NCBI RefSeq assembly: GCF_000372725.1
Contig: NW_005200982.1
Span: forward strand, 610,531-674,530
Reading direction: 5' to 3'
Source: Emiliania huxleyi CCMP1516
Lineage: Eukaryota > Haptophyta > Isochrysidales > Noelaerhabdaceae
DNA length: 64,000 bases
In this document: positions 56,066-64,000 of the stretch, piece after piece
Layout: each line of letters opens with the position of its first letter
Numbering within the stretch: position 1 is the stretch's first letter
Made by a program: the position numbers and the translations under genes
Notes under the pieces: model-generated
The model's database searches: none
Seen by the model: the letters and a program-made list of their open reading frames with translations, nothing else
Told to the model about the DNA's origin: nothing

Positions 56066-58792
56066 TGCCAGAAGTAGCAACTGTCTGAGTACATTGTTGC
56101 CGTTTTGAATGTCACTCATCGACAGCTCATCGACTGTGATTTTGTGTGAGCTCTGTGTCTTGAGCTAACAACGTACCTAAGTCCTAACACTCATACGACA
56201 GCGGCACAAACAGGCAGACGGATCACTGTGCGTGCCTCCATCGGCGCGCGACGGCGCGGCGGGGGCTTCCACCCCTCCCTACTCGCGGCGCGCTCCTCAA
56301 TGTGTGTGCATAGACACGTGTTACGATGTGTGCTGCGCGCGCGCGCGTGTGGAGGGGATCGATGTGGGTGGGATCTCGAGACTTGGAAGACGGACACGTC
56401 CCAAGGCGCGCGCGGCGGCACAAATACGTTAAGCGGTGACCCACACTATCGGAATGCGCAATGACGGTTCGCTCTCTGTGCGGGACGGGCGGTGTCATAC
56501 AACAAAAACGCCCCGCGCGCGCGCTCTCCCTCTCTCACGTCTCAGTGGTCGTCGCCGGCGCCGCCGCCGGGAGGGCTACGAGTACGACAATGTGAATGTG
56601 CGATCTGGTCCTCACACGGCACACGGGGATGACCCGTCTCCTCCAGATCGAGACGGACTCCGAGATCGGCCAAGCAAATAATAATCACAGTGCAGGCCGG
56701 GGGGGCCCGCCCCCCAGAGACGGTTGCTTCCCCCAGGATTAGTCTTCTCTAAACTGAGGGGACGAACTAAGGGCGGCTGGGCGGGGCTGCGGCCGGAGCT
56801 AGCATGGCTCGTCAGAGCCGAGACCCCGGCGAGGCGGCGCTCCGATGGGCGGCTACCTAGCCAGTCGCGAGGTTCTAACCGCTGCAGATCGGCGACAAAT
56901 AAACTATGGTCTATGCCAGCGGGAGATATTCGGCAGATGTGTGTATCTCCCGATCTCATCCCGGTGATGGACACGTGCGTGCGTCCCTTCTTGTGTTGCG
57001 TTTCGGACGTCCCTTCGTTGTGTTCTCCCCGTCCGCCAGCGAGACGCTCAGTTGCTGGGGCGGCCGCAGTCTTCTATGACGGCTTTATGTGCAGGCCCTG
57101 ACTTTTCTTGTAAGCCTCGTTGATGCGGGGCGCAAGTCTAGTCAGCTGCCTTCGGGCCCCTTCTCGCCTTCGGGCACACGCACTCTCACGCGCCGAGCCA
57201 CGCGCGGCCGGCCACTCTCATGCCCTTCTCCACGCACACCGCGTGAAATCCGCTCGTACGTCCCCGCGCGCACGCAAACACACGCGCAGCGCAAATTTGC
57301 CTGTGCCATGTGCGTCTGCCCTGTGCTGGCGCCCCATGGCTGTCCCGCACTAGCCACGCGCCTCTCGCACCACCAGAGCCAGACGCACGACCACTCACGC
57401 CGCGACGCGCGCGCGCGCGCCTTTTGCCAGGCGCCTGCACACTGCATCAGGCACCATGCCGTACCAGAGCGCGCCGCGCCCGGCACGACGCAGCTCCACC
57501 GCGCGAGGCGCGCGCGGCGGCACGCCGCGCGCGGCGGCCGCCGCGCACACGCCCCGCCACCCGACCAGATCTGCTGCACAGCCTGCTAGCAGGCCTGCTG
57601 GACACTCAACACACACGCACGCTCGCGCCGCCCGATCACTGCGCGGCTGACAGCACCCCGCGACAGCCCCGTTCCACCAGGCGAGGCGCGCGTGGCACGT
57701 CGCGCGCGCTCCCGGGCGGCTCGGCCAGGAATGCTTCACCCCTCATGCCTGTGCACTCCTGTGCAACAATACACTTACACACGCCCGCGCGGCTCACGCA
57801 CTGCGCGACCGCCCGCGCCCTGAGAAAACAGCAGCTTACAACACAAGTGAGCACCCAGCTAGCAGCCCGCACGACGCAGCTTGCGCCCTCGCACGCCTGC
57901 ACCTTAGCCAGCCATGCATGGCCTGCACCTTCTTCGCTTCTTCCACAAAAAAGAAAACCGAAAAAGAGAAAAACATCCCGCATAGACAAATATCTCCCGA
58001 GCTCTCGACCTGTCAAAAGAAAACACTCCTTTGGAAACGAATGAAGGCGTAGTGTGTGTAGCACCGCTGCCAATGACTGCCGGCGACGCCACACTGACAG
58101 TGAGATGGAACTCGCACCCCAGTCCGCAGTCCGATAAGGATCAACAGGAAAGCTGAACCCTGGGCTTAGACAGAACGGGCGTGGCAGGCTCCAGGGGAGG
58201 CCACGCTCTACCCGGGGCGCTAAGGAGGGAAATCGAAACTGTTGGGCGTCCATCGACAAAGGATACCCAATAATGACACATTATCAATCCCCCTGGCCCC
58301 CCCGAGCGCGCCGAGGACCGAACCTTGGGCTTGGCACGTAGAGCGCACGGGTCATCTCGGAGTGGCCCGTGGCCGCGATGAGTCATGAGATGAAGACTTC
58401 GGCGTAACGGCGAGACGAGCTATCGTCATCAGAAGTTCAGAACATCATGACTACTCCGCGGAAAGGGGATCACGCTCCGCGACCGCGTACTATTGGTCCA
58501 ACGCGTAGCGCACAAAACCAAAAGCTCACGCCATGTCACGGCCTCGGGTCGCCCTCAGGGAGGGCGCCCAGGAAAGCGTGCTGCCGCTGGAGAGAGAGGG
58601 GCGGGCCGGCCCCCTCGGAGGAGCTCGGCCCAAGATCGGGCGCGACGGCGGTCGCCTATTCAGAGCAAAAGCGCGTGAAAGAACCTACTCGGGTCGGATG
58701 GCGGCGGTGACGCGTCGCCTCGATCCAGGAAATGCGCGCGTCCGAGCCCGCGCTGCCGCGGTAGTTGGGTAGCTCGCCCGCCGACTCATGTC
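56066..58792. other. gene-poor gap of 2.7 kb
   Basis: GC-rich with CACGCG-rich stretches (57150-57500). Many open frames exist on both strands without any domain. I see no gene I can support. Confidence 0.5.
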
Positions 58793-61499
58793 TCAACCTG
58801 AAGGCGTGTTTCGTGCTGGTGTGTGTGAAGCACGTGCGTGGTCGCGATGGGGTGGTGATTGTGCGGAAGGCAAGGGCGAGGCGCACCGGCCGTACTCCTC
58901 CAAATCCATACTCTCCTGGTGCCCTATTGTCTGCCCGCCCGTGGGCACCACGAAGCCGGCGCTGCCGCCCGCGCCGGTGGCGGCGGCGACAGCGGCAGCG
59001 GCGGCGACCGAAGTGCGGTACGGCGTGCGATAGTCGGGCAAATCGCTGATCACTCCCTTGCGTTTGAACTCGGGGATGCGCATGTTCTCCTGGGGGGGGG
59101 GGGGGGGGGGAGGCTTGAGAGCAGCTTGAGGGGCGACAACTGTAGGTCCGTTGGGATCACAGTCGGAACAAACAGCAGCCGGGGAAGTGCGGAAATGTGC
59201 GGGCGGAAGCGACGGAACGGCCGCGGAGGCGACGGAACGGCCACTAGTGGCGGAGGCGAGGGCAGCGGGGCGGTGGTGGAGATGTAAGCGATGGCGACGG
59301 CGGCGGGCTCGGGAGTGGCGGTGAGCGGAGGCAATGGTGGTGAGAAACGGCACCTGCCCGAACGAGACGGCGCGCCTCTTGCGCAGCCACGGGTGGGACA
59401 GGATATCGGTTATGGTGAAACGCTTCGTCGGGTTGAGCGAGAGCATGCCTACGCCGAGGCTGGCTGAGGCTCCCATCGCTTGCGCGAGGGTGGGGTGGGT
59501 GGAGAGCGTAGGCACACGCCGTCGATTAGGTGGACCGCCTAACGCACGATGAACCGAGACAAGTTGAGATGAGCCCGAGATGGCCCCACCGTCGATTGGG
59601 GTAGCGGCCTCTGCGGAGAGCGGGCATTCGCGGTTGTAGAAGCTGAAGACGGTGCGCGTAAGCGAATGGCCCTGGATGACGGCCTAAGATTGCGCGTACC
59701 CCCGAATAGGTGAGGATGTGCTTTCTGGATCCGCCAAAACGAGCGCGGGTGTGTCTCGAAACCTTGCACACGCGCACGAATCGCCAATCCTGCGTTGTCG
59801 CGCCTGCGCCGGGCGGGTGAAACACCGCTGTCATCATGGCTCTGATATTTGCCCTTGTCGTGGAAAGGGGCACCTCGACGGGTCGCAACTGCTGCTGCTA
59901 GCGCGGAAGAGTCACAATCCGACAGCGGCAGAGCGGGCCAAGCCTGGGCTCAACGATATCTCTGCGATAGCACGCGCCGTCCAGCGGGAAGAAACCGGCG
60001 AGACAGCCGAACAAGCAAATGCCGCACGACCAAATGTCAGTTGCCGCGCCTATGGGGAGTTCTCGAGAAGCTCGGGGCTCGGAACAAATGCCGCACGATT
60101 CCGTGGTCCGTCGCCGCGCCGTCGTAGCCGCGACCGACGAGCACGTCAGGTGCGGCGTACGACTTTGAGCCACAAATCTCCTTGAGCTGCTCGCGCACCT
60201 ATATAATTTGAGGCTCCCGAGAGAGTTTGGGGGAGGTGCGCCTTTGAGCCGCTCTCGTTGAACGCCGCACAATCTTGCCGCGCTCGCGCCGAAAGAGGTG
60301 GGCGAGGCCAAAGTCGCAGACCTGAGTGCAGAGCTGCAGGAGTGTGCGGCTGCGTGGAGCCGCGGGAGTGTGAGCCACAGCAATGTGTTGTGGAGCCGCT
60401 TGGGAATAGTGCGGGTGGAGCCGCAGAGTGTGCAAACGCGTGGAGGCCTTGCAGTCGTCGGCGTGATTAAGCAGCACATTCTCGAGCTTGAGGTCGCGGT
60501 GTATGACGCCCTGGTCGTGCATGTACTGCACCTGCGGCACGAGGCATGGACAGGACATGGACATGCCGTCGACGACGCCGTTGTGCATGGTGTGCACGCA
60601 CCGCCGACATCAGCTGCGCAAAGTAGCACCGCCCGTCCTCCTCGGTGAGCGAGCCTGGAGATGGGCGCATCGTGGACGTGTCGCGGACGTGTCGCTGTGC
60701 GTCCGTCCTCGACTGTGCATGGCGCTGGGCAAGCGATGACCAGGCGTTAGGCGGAGCCCATGTGGCGAGGAGCCGGCAGGGGGCGTCGGAGGTGGGGGGG
60801 GTGGCGTTGCGTGAGCGGGCCTTGCTGCAGCACACGCGAAAAGAGCTCGCCTGTGTGTGGAGGAGGGCGGAAGGAATGCCAACAATGCACGCCCCGTGAT
60901 GCTGCGTGGCTGACTACCCGGCGGTGAGGGCAGCTTGGGGCGGAGGGCATGCCGCGTCTGCACGGGCGCTGCCGCTCGGGCGTTGCAAAAAGGCGTCGGG
61001 GGTTGGAGGTGGAGACATGGGCCGGCGGAGAAAAGAGCGTAGCGAGTGGTGTGGGCGACACTGCGCGATAGGTGTCTCGGAAGTGTCTCGCGCCGTGCGC
61101 CGCCAACTCCATAAAGATGACGCAGTCGCCGCGGGAGACGGCCTCAAAGCCGCGGAGGCCGACGATGTGCGGGTGCTTGAGCATCTCGAGCAGCCCCACT
61201 TCGTGCTGCACGGCCTCCTTGCGCATTTTCCGCGCATCCACCAGCTTTGCCGCCACCCGCTCGCCGCTCTTGGAGTCGCGCGCGGCGACGACCTGCAGCG
61301 GAGGAGAATGCAGGTCGAGTGAGGCGTGGGTGGCGGTGGCGTTGCGACGGCGAAAAAAACTGAGGGGAGAAGCTGCGGTGAGGGCGAGCTGACGGCGGCC
61401 GTCAGCTGACAGCGATGGAGAGGGGGCAACAACCTTGCCGTAGCCGCCTGAGCCGAGGAGCTCCTCGGTGGCGATCTCGAAGCGCCCAACCTTGATCAT
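58793..61499 (-). CDS. CAMK/SNF1-like serine/threonine protein kinase
   Basis: Minus-strand exons placed with confidence: 61434-61499, 61094-61292, 60821-60850, 60602-60654, 60448-60531, 60271-60321, 60120-60180 and 59978-60049. Two or more further exons run to the stop at 58793-58795. Kinase motifs in order: LLGSGGYGKV (Gly loop), RVAAKLVD (Lys), VIHRDLKLENVLL (catalytic loop), VCDFGLAHL (DFG), ICGSKSYAAPDVL (activation segment and APE equivalent), TDIWSCGICLFGCLAGFFPL, FSFYNRECPLSAEA and MLSLNPTKRFTITDILSHPW. All catalytic residues are present. The C-terminal ~170 residues are Ala/Pro-rich and unmatched. Introns after exons 2, 3, 5, 7 and 8 use GC donors. Met at 61499 was chosen as the first ATG before the Gly loop. 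Substrate unknown; growth or stress signalling is typical. Confidence 0.88.
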
Positions 61500-61689
61500 C
61501 TGCGGACGGTGGGAGCCCGGACCCGGTTGGTGCGAGGGCAGTCCCGCTTTCGCATCGGCGGATACAGGAAGGGGGGCGGGGGGCGGCGGCGGCGCGCTTG
61601 GCAAAGCCGAGGACAGGGCGGTGCGGAGAGAGCGTTGCAAAATTCTTTTCTGTGTGCCCTTGTATTAGGTGTATTGTTGGCAAATCAAG

Positions 61690-62030
61690 ACACAGAGCTC
61701 ACACGTCGCTGAAGGACGGGTAGTCGTCGATCATGCGGGGGGAGGGGGAGTCGGCGAGCAGCAGGGAGGGGAAATGCCTGAGAGGGCGGGGAGGGAGGCG
61801 TGAGGCGCGAGGTGAGGGGCGTGGGGTGGGGCGTGCGTGGGTTGCGCGGCGTGAGGCGCAGGGCGTGAGGCGGAAGGGCGCGGGGGCAAGGAGTTGTGTG
61901 TGTGTGTGTGTGTGTGTGTGTTGGGTGTGTTGGTTGTTTGTGCGAGGGCAGGGCAGGGCAGGGCGGCGGCGAGCGGCGAGCGCTGACAGGTCGCACGTCG
62001 CTCCTTTGACGCCGACGTGACTCACCCGTA
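61690..62030 (-). repeat. duplicated segment G, copy 2
   Basis: Reverse complement of 24400-24800, including a (GT)n run at 61894-61921 and GAGGCG-type words. An exon-like end reads LLLADSPSPRMIDDYPSFSD and then hits a stop. Copy 1 continues open after the same peptide. Confidence 0.7.
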
Positions 62031-62934
62031 CAGAGCGCATCATAACACAGTCTCGACGCGCTCGGTACGACGCCTGCGACCCGTCTCGGGTCAGGTGGCA
62101 CGACGCTCATCGCGCCTACCAGCGCTGCCGTGCAGGTTGCCACGACGAGGTCGAGCACGCTTCAAGGACCGGCACGCCCCCCCCCTTGGGTGCACATGTC
62201 ATGTGCATGTCCCTAAATCCCATCTCGTCTCAGTACTCATCTTCTTCTCTGTTTGACCGTTTTATTTGTTTATTTATTTACTCCTGTCCTTGAAAGGTCC
62301 CCCATGCCAGTTTCGGGGGGCAAACCCTGCCCGGCCCCTAGAGCCCCAGGTAAGGTCCAGGTGTGGCCTAGGGCATCAGAAGGGACCAAGAGGAGTCCAG
62401 TCTGAGCCATAGAGCCCATGTCTTTGCCCCCGAAGGTCGCGTTCAAACGCCCGGAACGGCCGTTACAGTGGTGTCCGGCCGGCGCGATCACCGAGCTGTG
62501 ACGCTCAGGGAAGCCCAATGAGGTGCTGGTTTCTTTGGCCAGGGCTGGCCTACGGCCCGTGCTGGATCAGCTGAGCAAGGTTTGGGGAGAATCCTATATT
62601 GGGATCTTCAGATATTTTTACGGATGCCCGAAATCATCCGTTTTTGCCCAATTTTCTTGAGAGAGATTTCTTGTGTGTGGGTTTGTGCATTGTGGTGGTA
62701 CTTACTCTCCTTCCACAGCTTCTCCATCCTAAGACCTTACAGTCTCCTTTTTACGTCAACCTCTTCAAAAGTCTCTCACAGCTGGCACGAGCCACGACAA
62801 GGGCGTGGTCCGTGGACTGGCGGAAGCCCGATACGGCACATTTGATAAAAAGAATTTAAACAAAACAACTCTCTCTCACTGCAGACAGGCTCGACACAGG
62901 TGCGGACTGAAAAGAAAAACAAGCCGAGTTGTGT
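62031..62934. other. gap upstream of repeat E
   Basis: No gene supported. Contains TTTATTTGTTTATTTATTTA near 62262 and AAAAAGAATTTAAAC at 62842. Confidence 0.45.
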
Positions 62935-63065
62935 GCGCGCCGTGCTGTCTGTGTGTCGCTCGTGCGTGTCGTAATCATCTGTCTAGCGTCCACCCATACC
63001 GCGTTGGTGTCCAGTCCGAGCCTGCCTGGCTGTTCTTCACCTTCCTACCTAACCTAACTAACCTA
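62935..63065 (-). repeat. dispersed repeat family E, copy 2
   Basis: Reverse complement of 11385-11520, ending in CCTACCTAACCTAACTAACC. It is about 90% similar by eye. Confidence 0.85.
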
Positions 63066-63543
63066 GTGCCAGTGCGCGCCAGTCCCGTATAAATAAATAA
63101 AACGGACATGCCATGAAACGAGGGGTGGGAGAAGGACAGGGTCCCCACCTGCACGAGCAGGATCTCGGAAGGACGATCGGCGCCAGCCGGCACGTCAAAT
63201 TTTTTTCCGCACCCTGCAAACTCCTGCGCGCCGCCACAGAGAGCTCAAGGCACAAGGGTGGCTCTCCGCGCCAGCCCCCCCCCAACCCAACCGCCGCAAC
63301 ATCGCCCCCGTGCCGCGTTACCGTCCCGCCGCGCCCGAACAGACGGCTCGTCGCCAATAGGCTTCGCAGCCGACCCCTTTGCTGCGCTCTCAGGTCCAGT
63401 CACTGCTCTCGGGCGCAAGGATTTCCACAAGCCTGCCTGGAGCAGGCGCGTCGCCGCTCGCGACTGCGTGCGTGTGGCTGCGCCTCTCTCTCTCTCAGCG
63501 CCGCGCGCGCCTGTCCCGCTTGCAGGCCGCACCAGCGGCCAAG

Positions 63544-64000
63544 ATGACGGCGTCTGCGGTTTTTATCCTCGACATGAAGGGCAAGGTGATAATCTCTCGC
63601 AACTACAGAGGGGACGTGCCGATGAACTGCGTCGAACGCTTCAGTGGGCACGTGCTGGAGGCGGAGGCCAATGACGAGCGCCCAGTGTGGCTCGAGCACG
63701 GTGCGTCGCCACCGCATTTCCCTGCCGCAGCGGCTGCGCTTTTGCTGAGCCGCCACGCTCTCTCCCACAGGCACAACCTACATCTACATAAAGTACAACA
63801 ACCTGTACATTATGGCGGTGACGCAGCGCAACTCCAACGCCGCGATGATCCTCCTCTTCCTCTACCGCCTCGTCGAGGCGCGCGGCCGCTGCTCCATTGC
63901 CCTGGCCAGCGCCGCAGCTGCGCTGGGGCGTCTCTGCGCGGCGCGCCGTGTGGGACGGCGCAGCCTCACGCCCCCCCTTTTTTGCGCGGCAGGTCTTCAA
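63544..64000 (+). CDS. AP-1 complex subunit mu (5' part, cut by window end)
   Basis: Exons 63544-63700, 63771-63877 and 63993-64000 (continues). The N-terminus reads MTASAVFILDMKGKVIISRN, then YRGDVPMNCVERF, TTYIYIKYNNLYIMAVTQRN and ILLFLYRLVEVF, aligning with the longin domain of AP-1 mu (animal MSASAVYVLDLKGKVLICRN). Intron 1 is GT-AG; intron 2 is GC-AG. AP-1 mu recognises YxxPhi sorting signals in clathrin coats at the trans-Golgi and endosomes. ATG 63544 is the natural start. The C-terminal mu-homology domain lies outside the window. The ArfGAP 12 kb away could work in the same pathway. Confidence 0.93.
   Translation, partial: MTASAVFILDMKGKVIISRNYRGDVPMNCVERFSGHVLEAEANDERPVWLEHGASPPHFPAAAAALLLSRHALSHRHNLHLHKVQQPVHYGGDAAQLQRRDDPPLPLPPRRGARPLLHCPGQRRSCAGASLRGAPCGTAQPHAPPFLRGRSS

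Noticed and set aside
57310-58044. 244-codon Arg/Pro/Ala-rich frame
   Set aside because: Low complexity, no conserved motif, overlapping open frames on both strands.

Overview
The window looks like nuclear DNA of a GC-rich unicellular alga, most likely a haptophyte of the Emiliania type. The reasons are interrupted genes with short introns, a very high share of GC-AG introns alongside GT-AG, a nucleus-encoded mitochondrial ribosomal protein, large low-complexity and repeat content, and many genes for sulfated or decorated sugars. This taxonomic call is inference; a pelagophyte or dinoflagellate relative is not excluded. I saw no prokaryotic operon, CRISPR array, rRNA or tRNA gene.

Layout. 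1-5.8 kb: type I metacaspase (+), FABP/lipocalin-like protein (-), then a striking 250-bp run of back-to-back palindromes. 5.8-10.3 kb: mitochondrial pyruvate dehydrogenase E2 (+, 10 exons) convergent with ribosomal protein uS12/RPS23 (-, 4 exons, the first only 4 nt). 12.7-15.8 kb: a 14-exon RmlC-RmlD fusion (nucleotide-sugar 3,5-epimerase plus 4-reductase). 16-18 kb: sulfotransferase debris and repeats. 18-23.3 kb: a coiled-coil/SFI1-like gene (-) divergent from HMG-CoA synthase (+, 6 exons). 23.3-28 kb: repeats, a GT10 fucosyltransferase broken by a frameshift, and an FkbM-like methyltransferase. 29-31.3 kb: SET-domain lysine methyltransferase (9 exons). 33.2-38.3 kb: mitochondrial uS19, a sulfotransferase and a GT32-sulfotransferase fusion. 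39.2-42.7 kb: a single-exon F-box/pseudokinase/cyclin fusion and an unknown Cys-rich protein. 43.8-47.1 kb: two unrecognised genes and another sulfotransferase. 48-51.5 kb: ArfGAP with serially duplicated Gly/Met exons. 52.3-56.1 kb: an intact sulfatase whose 5' end is fused to GT32-derived sequence, head to head with a 5'-truncated sulfatase. 58.8-61.5 kb: CAMK-like kinase. 63.5 kb to the end: the start of AP-1 mu.

Two themes join the genes. First, a loose neighbourhood of carbohydrate decoration: nucleotide-sugar synthesis (RmlC-RmlD), fucosyl and GT32 transfer, sugar O-methylation, three sulfotransferases and two sulfatases, with visible shuffling of their fragments. This would suit synthesis and remodelling of sulfated coccolith or cell-surface polysaccharide (inference). 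Second, Golgi/endosome traffic: ArfGAP with acidic-Phe motifs and AP-1 mu lie 12 kb apart.

Exon coordinates for E2, RPS23, RmlC-RmlD, HMGS, SET, ArfGAP, metacaspase and AP-1 mu were worked out by hand. They keep one open frame across every junction given, except where stated. Several introns share a 5' motif near TAGATGCGGAAT, suggesting an introner-like family.
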